Source: Manihot esculenta | Taxonomy: Eukaryota; Streptophyta; Magnoliopsida; Malpighiales; Euphorbiaceae | Assembly: GCF_001659605.2 (NCBI RefSeq) | Contig: NC_035169.2 | Location: 19,096,263-19,160,262, forward strand | DNA length: 64,000 nt | Direction of reading: 5' to 3' | Part shown: in pieces, positions 11,569-23,639 of the stretch | Layout: each line of letters starts with the position of its first letter | Position numbering within the stretch: the first letter of the stretch is position 1 | The notes under the pieces: generated by a model | Database searches by the model: none | Told to the model about the DNA's origin: nothing | Seen by the model: the letters and a program-made list of their open reading frames with translations, nothing else | Program-made: the position numbers and the translations under genes

Positions 11569-14500
11569 CTAACCGCAAAACAAATATGGATACTGCTGAC
11601 GCATAGACTCCCGCGTCTCCCAGGTGCACTCTTCTAGATTATGGTGGTTCCATAGAACTTTCACCATCGGAATCTCTTTGTTCCTTAGCTGTCTGATCTG
11701 CGTGTCCAGAATCCGCACTGGCTGCTCTATATAGGTGAGATCCGTATGAATCTCCACCTCAGGCTCACTCAGAACCTGATTCGGATCTGACACAAACTGT
11801 CGTAGCATAGAAACATGAAATACCGGGTGAATTCTCTCCATAGAAGCAGGTAAATCCAGCTTATACGACACATTTCCGATCCTCTACAACACCTCAAAGG
11901 GTCCAATGTACCGTGGAGCCAATTTACCCTTCTTCCCAAACCGAACCACTCCTTTCATTGGAGACACTTTCAGCAATACCCAATTACCCTCCTGGAACTC
12001 TAACTGCTTTCTGCGCACGTCTGCATAACTTTTCTGTCTACTTTGAGCTGTTCTGATTCTCTCTCTGATCATGGGCACCATTCTACTGGTAATGTCTACT
12101 AACTCTGGCCCTGCAAGAGCCTTCTCTCCTACCTCTTCCCAGCAAACAGGGGATCTGCACTTCTGCCCATACAAAGCTTCATAAGGAGCCATCCTGATGC
12201 TCGCATGATGGCTGTTATTGTAGGCAAACTCCACCAAAGGTAGATGCTGCCTCCAAGAACCACCAAAGTCCAACACACATAGTCGAAGCATATCCTCTAT
12301 GGTCTGGATGGTCCTTTCTGACTGTCCATCAGTCTGTGGGTGGAAAGCAGTACTAAAATCCAATCTCGTGCCCATCGCACTTTGCAGACTCACCCAAAAG
12401 CGGGAGGTAAATTGAGGTCCTCTGTCTGAAACTATAGACACTGGAACTCCATGTAATCTCACTATCTCATCCAGATAGACCTGTGCCAACTTATCCACAG
12501 AATAGTTACTCCGTACTGGAAGAAAATGAGCAGATTTCGTGAGTCTGTCCACAATCACCCATATCGAGTCTAGCCTGTTGGACACTACTGGTAAACCCAC
12601 TACAAAATCCATGGCTATGTTCTCCCATTTCCATTCTGGGATCGGTAATGGGTTAAGCATTCCGGCTGGTTTCTGATGCTCTACTTTCACCCTCTGACAA
12701 ACCTCACAGGCTGTCACAAACTGCGCCACTTCTTTCTTCATGGCTGGCCACCAATAGACCCTTTTCAGATCCTGATACATCTTGGTGGCTCCTGGGTGAA
12801 CACTATACCTCGCATTATGAGCTTCCCTCATAATGTCTTCCTTCACACTGCCCCTATCTGGTACACAAAGTCAACTCCCATAGCGAAGGATCCCTTTGCT
12901 GTCAAATCTGAACTCTACACTATTGCCTGACTGAACAGTCCTGGCAATTTTCATCAACTCAGGGTCCTCATGCTGTCTCTGAGCTATCTGCTCCAGAAAC
13001 ACAGGTGTCACTCTCATCTGTGCTATCAATGCACCTGTACCAGACAACTCTAGCTGTAATCCCTCGTCAAAGAGCTTATAAAGCTCCATCACAACTGGTC
13101 TCCGCTCTGCTGCTATATGGGATAAACTGCCTAGTGACTTCCGGTTTAGGGCGTCTGCGACAACATTCGCCTTACCCGGATGATACTGGATTTTACAATC
13201 ATAATCACTGAGCAATTCGACCCACCTTCTCTGCCGCAAATTCAGCTTTCTCTGACTTAAGATGTACTGTAAACTCTTGTGATCGGTGAAGATCTCGCAT
13301 TTAACCCCGTAGAGGTAATGCCGCCACAACTTAAGTGCAAAGATAACTGCTGCCATCTCTAGGTCATGGGTAGGGTAATTCAACTCGTGCTTCTTCAACT
13401 GTCTAGAAGCATAAGCTATTACTCTATCACTCTGCATCAATACACAACCCAATCCCACGCGAGACGCATCACAGAACACTGTGAACTCTTCATTACTGAC
13501 AGGCAGAGCTAACACTGGTGCTGTTGTCAATCTCCTCTTGAGCTCCTCAAAGCTCTCTTCACACTGGTCTGACCAGATAAACTTCTGGTTCTTCTGAGTC
13601 AATTTGGTCATAGGAGCTGCTATCTTTGAGAAGTTCTGAACGAACCTCCTGTAGTAACCTGCCAGTCCCAGAAAGCTTTTAATCTCAGTCACTGTCGTGG
13701 GTCTGGGCCAGTTAGCTACAGCCTCTATCTTCTTGGGGTCTACCTCAATACCCTCTGCTGATACCACATGTCCCAAGAAGGCAATGCTCCGTAACCAAAA
13801 CTCACACTTCGAGAACTTGGCATATAAACCATGCTCTCTCAGTGTCTGCAGAACGATCCTCAGATGCTGGGCATGCTCCTCTGCATCTCTGGAATACACT
13901 AAGATATCATCGATAAACACAATGACAAAGTGATCCAGAAACTCACTGAATACCCTGTTCATAAGATCCATAAATGCTGCAGGGGCGTTAGTCAACCCGA
14001 ACGGCATCACTAAGAACTCATAATGCCCATATCTGGTCCGGACAGCTGTCTTAGGCACATCTGCCTCTCTGACTCTCAACTGATGATACCCAGATCTCAG
14101 ATCTATTTTCGAGAAACAACCTGCTCCAGCTAGCTGGTCAAATAGATCATCAATCCGAGGTAAGGGATACCTATTCTTGATAGTGACCTTGTTCAACTGT
14201 CTGTAGTCGATACAAAGTCTAAGGGATCCATCCTTCTTTCTGACAAAGAGCACTGGAGCACCCCAAGGTGAGGTACTAGGGCGGATGAAACCCTTATCTA
14301 CCAAGTCCTGCAACTGTTCTTTCAACTCTGTTAACTCAGCTGGCGCCATCCTGTAGGGAGGAATAGAGATAGGTCTGGTACCTGGCAGTAATTCAATTTC
14401 AAACCCTATCTCCCTATCAGGTGGTAGTCCTGGCAAATCGTCTGGGAACACATCGAGAAACTCTCGGACTACTGATACTGTGGCTGGTTCCCTCACCTGA

Positions 14501-16473
14501 CTGTCTAGCTCTCTCACATGAGCTATAAACCCCTGACAACCCCTCCTAAGCATACGACGAGCCTGAAGGGCTGAAATCATACCTCTGGGTGTACCTCTCC
14601 TGTCTCCTCTGAAGACACACTCTGACCCATCCTGGTCTCTAAGACTCACTAGCTTCTCTCGACAGTCCAACGTAGCACTATATGCAGATAGCCAATCCAT
14701 CCCTAGAATGACATCAAAATCTGTCAAGTCTAGAACCACAAGGTCAGCTGGAAGGCATCTACCCTCAATGAATACTGGACTGAAACGACAGACTGACACT
14801 GCCACTGATGGGTCACATCTAGGTCCACTGACCCAGAGAGGATACTCTAACTCAGAACTGATCAAACCCAATCGCTCTATGGCTCTCGAAGCAATAATGG
14901 AATGAGAAGCACCGGGGTCCATCAAAGCATACACATCTGAACACCCAATGATGAGATTACCTGACACCACTGTGTTCGACGTGTTAGCCTCCTCCTATGT
15001 CACTGTGAAAATCCGTGCTGGGGCTACCGGATTTCCACCTCGGGAACCTGCTGCTGAAGTAGAGGCTACCCCTCTCCCTCTACCTCTGCCACTAGTCTGA
15101 GGCATGACTGGAGCTGCTGGCCGTACAACTGGCTGTACCACACTGCCTGAACTCATCTGCTGGGATGGGGCAAAAGTCAGCTGCGGACAATCCCGAGCAA
15201 TATGCCCTTCCTGTCCACAGCGAAAACAAGCTGTAGATCCCAACCGACAAACTCCTCCATGTGGTTTTCCGCATCGTCTGCAGACTGGAGCTGTGCCAGA
15301 GCTTGAGCCACTACCTATTCCCAGACCTGACTTGACTTTACTCCAGAACTTACTCTTTGTTCCTTTTGCTCTATCCCATCTTTTACTGCTTGGTGTGGGG
15401 GCTTTAGAACCTGAAGCCTGTGCCTTTGACTGTTTCTGAATATTGGCACTAGCTTCCATTTTCCTGGCTGCGTCTACTATGGTATGGAAACTCTCCTTTT
15501 CTGCAGGAAGAATCAAGGAAGCATACCTGGGATGCAGTCTCATAGTATATCTCCTTGCTTTCTTCTGATCAGTATCATAGGCTTGACCCACGTACTGAAG
15601 CAGATCCAGGAACTTATCTGTGAATTCATCAACACTCATCTCATCTGTCTGTCTCAACTGTTCAAATTCAATTACTTTCATTTCCCTCGAACTGTCAGGA
15701 AAAGCCCACCCTGCAAACTCATTGGCGAACTCTCCCCATGACATGCTGTCCATTCTAGGCTCCACATAATTCTTAAACCATTCTCTGGCTTTCTTGCATT
15801 TTAATGTGAAACCTGCCATCTCAATGGCTCTCCTATCATCTGCTCCCAATTCACTGGTTATCATCCTAACTGCTCTGAGGTAATCAAATGGATCATCTCC
15901 CGTGTTGTATTTAGGAGCATCCAATTTCAAGTACTCCGTCATTTGGACTTTACCTCCAGATGAGCTAGGTTCATGTCTGTCAACAACAGGGGCTACTGGT
16001 TCTGGTGGTAGTACTGGTTCATTTGGCTCTAGGTGTGCTGCACTTGGATGGGTAGGGGAAGAGGGATACGTCGGATATGGTGGATAGTAAGGATAAGGCA
16101 TATAAGGCATATAAGGAGGATATGGCACAAAACTCGAGTACTCCGACATACCTCCCATCGGATACTCTGGATAGCCAAAACCTGAGGTCTGAGCGCCTCC
16201 CTGCGACTCTCCCATGCCTTCCTCAAAACTGCCTATACCCATGCTGTCATCTCTAGACTGATCAATCTCCATAGCTTCCCTCCTTTCCTCTGATCTTCCT
16301 CCCCTAGCTGTTCCTCTTCTGCTCTCGTCGACAGACCTTCTAGGGTCTATTGACGTACCTTCCCTGCTAGATCTCTGAGACCTTGCCCTTGGCAATGCAG
16401 GAGGACGAGCAGCTGGTCTCTCATTTTCTGGTGGGACTCCAGTCAATCGAGCTGATCGACGAGTTCCTCGCAT
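11569..16473 (-). pseudogene. gag-pol: Full gag-pol polyprotein of copy C with three premature stops
   Basis: Read from the ATG at 16473, the frame covers about 1635 codons. Gag has the core WFKNYV/EFANEFAGWAF and a CCHC knuckle (CFRCGQEGHIARDC). Protease has DPGASHS. RT has [21 protein letters not shown] and the FIDD catalytic box. RNase H has [10 protein letters not shown] and TDHKSLQY. Integrase has the HHCC finger, D, D and E with 35-residue spacing, and a C-terminal chromodomain. Three stops interrupt one continuous frame: TAG at 14995-14997 (gag-protease junction), TGA at 12871-12873 (where copy A has an Arg-Leu-Cys-Val context), and TAG at 11884-11886 (copy A has Gln). Each is one C-to-T step from the sibling copy. 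The natural stop is TAG at 11569-11571. Confidence 0.9.
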
Positions 16474-16679
16474 CTTTACTCTGGAAACATAACATATAAC
16501 ATACCACTTTAGCACATAAATATCACATAGCAATCATACACATGCAACACTCATGGCATATCATAGCAGATAGGACTCAAGACCCTATCATAGTGGACAT
16601 GATTTCCTATTGTGCTTGACCACTTCTAACCTGTCTGAGCCCAACACTGTCTCTATAGGTCCGATCATGTGAACCTAGG

Positions 16680-16691
16680 GCTCTGATACCA
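16680..16691 (-). other. Primer-binding site of copy C (initiator Met tRNA)
   Basis: The minus strand reads TGGTATCAGAGC, a perfect match to the complement of the plant initiator-Met tRNA 3' end, three bases from the 5' LTR. Confidence 0.88.
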
Positions 16692-16694
16692 ATC

Positions 16695-18844
16695 TGTAAC
16701 GACCCCAAAATGGACCGTCACCGGCGCTAGGATTCAGGTCGGCTTAAGGCCGCCAGAACCCGTAGCAAGCCTGCTATACTCTCTGTGTACCTGTAAACCT
16801 CATACATGATCATACATTTTCTGTGAAAATAAAACTCTTTTCTGAACCAAGGCTTAACCTGTGCATGCACTATCTCTGTACTCTGTACTCATGTACTCTG
16901 TACTCTGTATCCCTAACTAGAGCTTGCTCTAGATGGGTTAACTCATACCTGTTAAGCCTGGTTTTCACATACAGGAAAACATATATACATATACAGATCA
17001 TGTACAAAACATACATCCCTAGGTCAAGCATCAACTAGTACATCTCTTTAATATTACATGTCCACTCTAAGCTATTACAGATCTCTTTACTTTTTCTGTA
17101 CTCTGCTGGACTGTCCCTGTACACTGTACACTGAACCTGCAAAACTGGGGTTAAGGGAGTGGGATGAGCTCTATAGCCTAGTGAGTAGAACAGTAAAACA
17201 TCTCAGTAAAATATGATCTCATGGAATGCACCATATCACAGACAAGCCACATCAAGAGTAAACCTGTCACCACATAGTCCCAGTAACTCTGTGCCAGGGC
17301 GGAGAATCGAGCACCTGGTCTTCCTGTCATATATGTATATGTGTATATAACACCTCTGTACTTACCATTGCCAGGGCGTAGTCAAAGGCTCCTGGACTTT
17401 GCTATACCTGCCAGGGCGTAGTCAAAGGCTCCTGGACTTTGCTATACCTGCCAGGGCGTAGTCAAAGGCTCCTGGACTTCCTGTCTGAGACTATTGGATC
17501 ATTCAGCATTCACTCACATCACCAAATAACGATGCAATGCAACATATTCGTGAATACTAATGCAATCAACCTATGGAATAAACATGATGCATGAGATATG
17601 CTAAAAGCAGTTGGTGGTTCAATTAAAAGTCATAAGTTTAGTTCCACTCACCCCTGGCTATCTGGACTGACTGACTCTGCAGGCTCTGAACCTCTGAAGC
17701 AGTACTCACTGCTGCTCTCTCTGGTTCCTCTGATCTGTACCTATACAGATGAACTCAATGAGGGACCAAACAAGTGTATGAATAACTCTCTTAAACTCCC
17801 CAAGAATCCCCTTAATCTCCCTCTAAAACTCATGCAAAGCATGTAAAGGAAAGCTGGACAGGATACTTTCGGCGGCAGGTTCGGCGGCCGAAAGTCCTCT
17901 CCAGAGACAAAACTCAAGCACCTTCGGCGGCACCTTCGGCGGCCGAATCCCCCAAACAGAGCCGAACATGCAAAAACACTCGGGGGCAAGCTGTGGCAAC
18001 CAAGCCACCATGCAGGAGGTTCGGCGGCCGAATGATCCTTCGGCTGCCGAACCTGAGTTCATCCAGAACTCAGCTTCAACGGCAAACCATCTTCTCCTTT
18101 CCTTCAACCACTCAAACCATATATACTCCAACTCCTCAACACACATATACTCATGTATATGATCACAAGGGTCCACAACTATCTAATAACCCCAAACAAC
18201 AAATCAACCATAACACAGAAACATGTATACATGCAATAAAACATCAAAACTATCATTAATACCCTACGCCTACATCTCCTTCCACAAATCCCCCTAAAAC
18301 CTTCAGAAAACATAAAAACATATTCCAGAACATCACTTACCTCCTGGAACAAGAAGATGAGTGAGCTAAACAAAGGAAAACGGATCAACTCTTCTTCACC
18401 CTCACTAACTCTCCACGAGCAAACTCCTGCATGAGCTGCTCAAACTGAGCAAATAAAGCATAGGAGACGTGGCCAACTTCTGGACATGATCTGGTGATAA
18501 CACCTGTCCAAAATACTGACTAAGGGATACAACACTGCTGGCTAAGCAACTCAGCTTCGGCTGCCAAATCGCATGCAAAACCATGCAACATTCGGGGGCC
18601 GAACCTGAACTTCGGAAGCCAAACATTGGGCACTTTCGGCGGCCGAACTTATCTTCGGCGGCCGAACTTGGCTCCTCTGCCTTGGTTGAAATGTTCATTT
18701 CAACTCAAAACTATCGACCTGTAAAACCATAAAACACATCATAACCCTTAGAAAACATAACTCCTACCCTTATCTAGAATCCCAACACCCCGGATTTCAC
18801 CAGACAACAGAAATTCCGGTGCCGGATTCTAGCCGGGTATTACA
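16695..18844 (-). repeat. 5' LTR of copy C
   Basis: This LTR has the same length as the 3' LTR at 9348-11497. Differences I can see are two or three C/T changes in the minisatellite-proximal half (ccctaac versus ccctgac; tagccta versus tagccca), one loss of a CpG (gagacaaaac versus gagacgaaac), and three more transitions near 18325, 18380 and 18514. Near identity marks a recent insertion. Confidence 0.93.
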
Positions 18845-18849
18845 TAAAC

Positions 18850-19833
18850 TCTATAAAAAGGTACGTCCATTGGCTGCCAGGCTATTCTTCGGTTCACTTC
18901 TCCTTCTCCTTATTCAAGCTCGGGCACACCTTTGGCCGTCGCACCTCCATCACCTTCGGCTTCCTCTTCTCTTCTTCTACCTTTCTTTATGGTTTTTGTT
19001 TCAGCCATAAGTGGCTGAAACCCTTTCATTCTAGTTAAAGATCAAGTGAAGCTTTAGTTGTATTGTGGATTGAGAGACTTGGAGTACATTGTTTATCTTT
19101 TGTTATTCAGTATTCTTGTGATTTCATGCTTAAGGACATTATTGCTTTGTTATTTAAGATCTCCATTGATTTTTGTTGCAAGGTGATATATTGTTGGTTT
19201 GAATGATTTTAAGCCCGAAATTGCTTGAGTTGTTCAAACATAGGAACACTTGGTGCACAACCAAGGAAATAGCATGATTTAGTGTTGTCTCCATGTATGT
19301 GGGTGACTAGAATTGGTTCTCTCTATTTCTTTATGCAATTGACTATTGTAAAAGGCCTAAGGCTCAAAGACGTTCTTTGGCAATTGTTAATTAGTAATTA
19401 ATTGGAGGACTTTCCCTAATTGATTTAATCTTAAAGAGAGACAATGGATGTAAGAAGCTTCTTCAATCTCCATGGCCAATTTATTGAATCAACAAAGGAA
19501 CATATGAGTCAATGATCAATCCCATCAACTAAAGTGAATCTGAATCTTCAACTAGAGCCTTTACCATCATTGTTTTACCCTTAATTTACCATCTGCTTTC
19601 TTTTTAATTGCTCCTTTCATTAGTTTAAACAAATCAATCTCAAAACCCCCCATTTTTACTTTACATGCACTTGCGCTTCCTTTTCTTTTCTGCTCTTTTT
19701 AATTCGGTCTACTCAAGGAAGGTAAATAAGTATCAATTCCCTGTGGATACGATCCTTTCACCACTGTCTACAGTATTTATATTGTCGATAACTGAATTGA
19801 TTATTTTGACCGGCTTCGACAACCGCACTGTCA
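18850..19833 (+). repeat. Athila 5' LTR, R-U5 part
   Basis: This is the continuation of the 5' LTR after copy C. It begins with the TATA box (18851-18860) and ends CGCACTGTCA at 19833. It matches the 3' LTR from about 27310 to 28293 with several substitutions. The gag leader follows. Confidence 0.9.
18851..18860 (+). promoter_or_regulatory. TATA box of the Athila 5' LTR, cut off from its U3
   Basis: CTATAAAAAG lies just after the copy C TSD. The 3' LTR carries the same box at 27311-27320. Copy C separates this core promoter from its upstream U3 sequence by about 9.5 kb. Confidence 0.65.
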
Positions 19834-19837
19834 AAAT

Positions 19838-19855
19838 TGGCGCCGTTGCCGGGGA
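19838..19855 (+). other. Athila primer-binding site
   Basis: TGGCGCCGTTGCCGGGGA lies four bases after the 5' LTR end. I know this form from plant Athila elements, where it is usually assigned to tRNA-Asp; the tRNA assignment is from memory. Confidence 0.8.
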
Positions 19856-19883
19856 GTTGATCTAACTTGTTTATTTTTCTTTT

Positions 19884-21298
19884 ATGACCAGATCTGGACG
19901 CGAGGAAATCCTACCTTACGATCCAGAATTTGAGCGCGCAATCAGGAGACTAGATAAGCAAACAGGTACACATTTGGGGACTGCGCAATCCGGATCCGCG
20001 CAAAGCAACCTTCAAATCGCAGATCAGCTTCCTGAAACCACCCCAACGCATCCTGAACCATCTGAAATGGCTGAAAACGTGGCACCACCTGCTGCCAATG
20101 CTGAACATGCTGTCCAACAGGGAGTACCTCGAGAAAATCCAGCTGTAAGGGCCCAGAGCCAAGAGGAAGAACCATGGGAGAATGGGCAGCCCCAATAGGT
20201 GATCAAGCACCTCTATGCATCAACTATCCACCTCTGACCGTTCCTTTTGAGCTCAAAACAGGTTTGATTCATATTCTCCCTAAATTTAGAGGATTAGAAA
20301 ATGAAAACCCACACAAGCACTTGAAAGAATTCACCATTATTTGTTCATCCATGAGACCTCAAGGAATTACTGAAGATCATGTTAGATTAAGAGCTTTTCC
20401 TTTCTCTCTTGAGGACCATGCTAAAGACTGGTTATTTTACTTGCCACCTGGATCTATAAATTCTTGGGAAGAAATGGTTCAAACCTTTTTGAACAAATAT
20501 TTCCCAACATCTAAGTCAATTGGCATAATAAGAGAAATCACTAGCATAAGACAGAAACCAACTGAAGATTTATATGACTATTGGAAAAGGTTTGAAAGGC
20601 TTTGTACAGGTTGTCCACAACATGATATATCAGACAGGTCTCTTATACAGTTCTTCTACGGAGGATTGTCATCATCAGAAAGGAGATACATTGATGTAGC
20701 CTGTGGAGGATCCATTAAAGACAAGACGCCTAGGGAGATGAGGGATCTGATTTCCACTCTTGCAGCCTCATCTAGGCAGTATGGGGAAGAAAAGAAAATG
20801 CAAAGAGGAATCCATGAGGTAAGCACACCCACTTCTGATTCTCAAATTTCAAAACTAACTTGTCTTGTGGAAAAGCTTATCCTTAGCCAAGCTCAACAAG
20901 TTCAGCAAGCTCAATAGCCTCAGCAATCCCGGCCATGTGGTCTATGTGCCTATGTGGGACACCCAACTGATTAATGTCCTACACTTCAAGAAGAGGACCA
21001 TCACGTTAATGCAATTGGAGGATACAATAACCAGGTAAGACGTGATCCCTATTCTAACACATATAACCCAGATTGGAGAGACCATCCCAATTTCAGCTAC
21101 GCCAGGACAAACAATCAGATCAGTCAAAGGAATCAAGCCCAACCAGCACCTACAAGTTCGGACCATGCCATTGGGGAGTTGACAAAGATGATACAAGTGC
21201 TGCAACTGCAGATCGGGGAATTGACATCCGCAATGAACAGATCTGGCACTCAAGGTAAGTTACCTTCTCAAACAAAAGACAATCCTAGAGAGAATGTG
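19884..21298 (+). pseudogene. gag: Athila gag (frameshifted, two stops, split by solo LTR F)
   Basis: The frame starts at ATG 19884 (MTRSGREEILPYDPEFERAI). A frameshift between about 20174 and 20198 moves coding to a frame open to a TAG at 20915-20917. The shifted part has the Athila gag core (FSLEDHAKDWLFYLP, FLNKYFP, FERLCTGCPQH, FFYGGLS). Beyond the stop the same frame continues with a knuckle-like CGLCAYVGHPTD-x-C, interrupted by a TAA near 20971-20973. Both stops are one C-to-T step from Gln codons. The frame runs to 21298, where solo LTR F is inserted, and continues at 22290 with NAITLRSGKEL. Confidence 0.8.
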
Positions 21299-22284
21299 TG
21301 TAATACCCGGCTAGAGTCTGGCATCGGAATTCCTGTAGTCCGGTGGAATCGCGGATGTCGAAACTCTCAAGAAGGGTAAGAGTTATGTTTTTGTAAAGGA
21401 TTTGAGTAAGTTTTCATGTTTTAAGTGTAAAGGAAATGAGGTTTTGAAAGAAAAGCACCAAGGAAGAAATGCAAGGTTCGGCCGCCGAAGGTGAAAGTTC
21501 GGCCGCCGAACATGCATGAGTTTTGATTTCACGTTAGGCCACCGAAGGTGGTCTGGCCAGCCACCTATAAAAGGCCCTAGGTCGGTGAAATGGATAAGGT
21601 TCTTCCATTTTCACAGACCTAGGTGAGATCATGAGCTTCATTGGGTGTTGTTTGTGTTTGCTTTAACTCTTTCCAAGTTGTGATGAGTTTTTATGATTGT
21701 TTGAAGGTTTTGAGCTTTAAACCAAAGTTTTGAAGTTTGGAGGCTTTGGGAGTGTTTTGCTCCAGATCTCCACGTTGGGATCGTTTATCTCCTTGTGTGT
21801 AAAAGGTAAGTGTAGATCCTTAGCTTCTCTTGTGTTTTTTGAAGGTTTTATGGAGTTGTTTGGGTAGATATGCATGTTTAGGTTAAGTTGAGATTTTTGA
21901 TTGAGTTTTGGTCAAAGCATGCTTATGTGTTGGTTGTGTTGTTTGTTTGGGGTTTTAAGTTAGGTTTGGACCCCTTTGTGCCTATACTTAAGTATATGGA
22001 TATGTCTAGAGGTTGAGTATGGAGGACCAGGTTTAACATATACTGTGTGGACTCAGCTAGGGCTTGATGAGTGCTCTGGCGAGGGGGTCTGTGTACAGAG
22101 TTAGTACATGCACAGGTTGAACCATGGTACAGGGTTGAGTTTTCAGTGTTTACAGTTTATGTTTGATCATGTATGGGATTTTACAGGTACGCAGAGAGTA
22201 TAGCAGGCTTGCTATGGGTCTCGGCGGTCTTAAGCCGACCTGGATCCTAGCGCCGGTAGCGGTCCAGATTTCTGGGTCGTTACA
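21299..22284 (+). repeat. Solo LTR of a Tekay-type element, copy F (986 bp)
   Basis: It starts TGTAATACCCGGCTAGAG and ends GGGTCGTTACA. The 5-bp TSD ATGTG (21294-21298 and 22285-22289) lies directly on both sides, so this is a clean solo LTR left by LTR-LTR recombination. It has a TATA box at 21565-21574 and fewer TTCGGCCGCCGAA palindromes than copies A-E. At 986 bp it is less than half the length of the others and lacks the minisatellite, so it is a separate subfamily. Confidence 0.9.
21565..21574 (+). promoter_or_regulatory. TATA box in solo LTR F
   Basis: CTATAAAAGG in the context CCACCTATAAAAGGCC corresponds to the TATA motifs of the other Tekay LTRs. Confidence 0.6.
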
Positions 22285-22286
22285 AT

Positions 22287-23612
22287 GTGAATGCTATTAC
22301 GTTGAGAAGTGGGAAGGAACTTCAAGATGCCAAGACAGATGAGCCAGAAACCACTCATGCGCAAGAACCAGAGGTTTCAGCTGAAACCATTCCTGCGCCA
22401 CCTCCACCTGAGCCAGCCAACCAACTTCCTGCGCAAACTGAAACACCATCTGCGCAAAAGGATGACCTCCAGGTACGTTTTCAGATTCCACCCCCTTTTC
22501 CGAAGAGATTTGAGAAAGCACAGAAAGAAAAAGAAGAAAGGGAGATCCTTGACACCATCAGGAAGGTGCAGATCAACATACCTCTGCTAGATGCTGTTAA
22601 GCAGATTCCCAGGTACGCAAAATTTCTGAAAGAATTATGTACCAACAGAAGGAAGCTTGCAGAGAGGGAAAAGGTAAGTGTAGGTGAAGTTGTTACTGCT
22701 GTCATTAAAAGAGAACTCCCAACCAAATGTAAAGACAAGGGCATGTTTGCAATTTCTTGTAAGATAGGAAATGTTGGGATTAAGAAGGCTATGTGTGATC
22801 TTGGTGCATCGATAAATGTTATGCCCCTTTCCATTTGCAATTCTTTGAATGCAGGTGCACTGAAAGACACTAGAGTTGTGATTCAACTAGCTGACAGATC
22901 CGTGGTATACCCAAAAGGAGCGCTCGAAGATGTTCTAGTGCAAGTAGATGAGCTTGTCTTTCCAGCAGACTTTTATGTGATTGATACTAAGGAAGACCGC
23001 TGTAGCACTTCTTTAGACATCCTTCTTGGATGTCCCTTCTTGAGCACTGCCAGAACCAAAATAGATGTGCATGATGGCACCTTGACCATGGAATTTGAAG
23101 GGGAAATAATCAAATTTAATGTCTATGAAGCTATGAAGTTTCCCCATGATTTGTCCCCTGTTTATGATTTAGACATGATTGATTGTTTGAGTCAAGAGAT
23201 TTTTAATGAGAATCATGATGATGCGCTAAACCATGACTTTTGCAGGAAATCTGACCTGAAAAATGAAGAGCCAGAATTGATAGAAACCGTCTGCAGCATT
23301 CAACAGCTGAGCTGCAAACCACTGCAGGAAGAACCAATGGAAATCGCACCACTTCAGAAAGGACTGCAGAACCAATCACAGAAGACCTTTCAGCTTCCGC
23401 AAAGAGGCATCTTTAGGCCGCCGAACTTCACCATCCTTCGGCCGCCGAGCCCCACCAGCTTTCGGCCGCCAAACTCCTCAACACCTCAATCGGCGCCTCT
23501 TCAGCTCCCATTGCAACACCTTGTGCCTCCAGCACCCTTGCAAACAGTCCATGTGCAACAAGCAGAATCTAGTTCAGCCGGACGACAGACAACAGAACAG
23601 GGAACTTCATAA
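22287..23612 (+). pseudogene. Athila protease region with an FRPPN-repeat tail
   Basis: The frame continues gag across solo LTR F. An Athila-type aspartic protease covers about residues 140-290: active-site motif CDLGASINVMP, a ADRSVVYPKG flap-side stretch, and LLGCPFLSTA. The C-terminal 70 residues (about 23395-23600) are Pro/Gln-rich, with three near repeats of F/L-R-P-P encoded by the GCC-rich palindromes TTCGGCCGCCGA. TAA at 23610-23612 ends the frame, but the next ORF (23640) lies in the same frame with no missing base, so the TAA replaced a sense codon, probably CAA. Confidence 0.8.
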
Positions 23613-23639
23613 TCAGATCTGAAACCTCTTCCGAGTCAC

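Larger units (their letters stand above)
9348..18844 (-). mobile_element. Tekay/Del-type Ty3-gypsy element, copy C (complete, young, with nonsense mutations)
   Basis: This is a full-length minus-strand element: two LTRs of exactly 2150 bp (9348-11497 and 16695-18844), initiator-Met primer-binding site, polypurine tract and a gag-pol frame. The TSD is TAAAC at 9343-9347 and 18845-18849, and the empty site is seen in the Athila 3' LTR at about 27304. I count six differences between the LTRs, all transitions, so it is the youngest datable insertion in the window. The polyprotein has three in-frame stops and no obvious frameshift. Confidence 0.93.

Noticed and set aside
15104..15439. Plus-strand frame opposite gag of copy C, and similar frames at 13005, 12676, 53416 and 56334
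   Set aside because: They are shadows of the minus-strand gag-pol reading frame.
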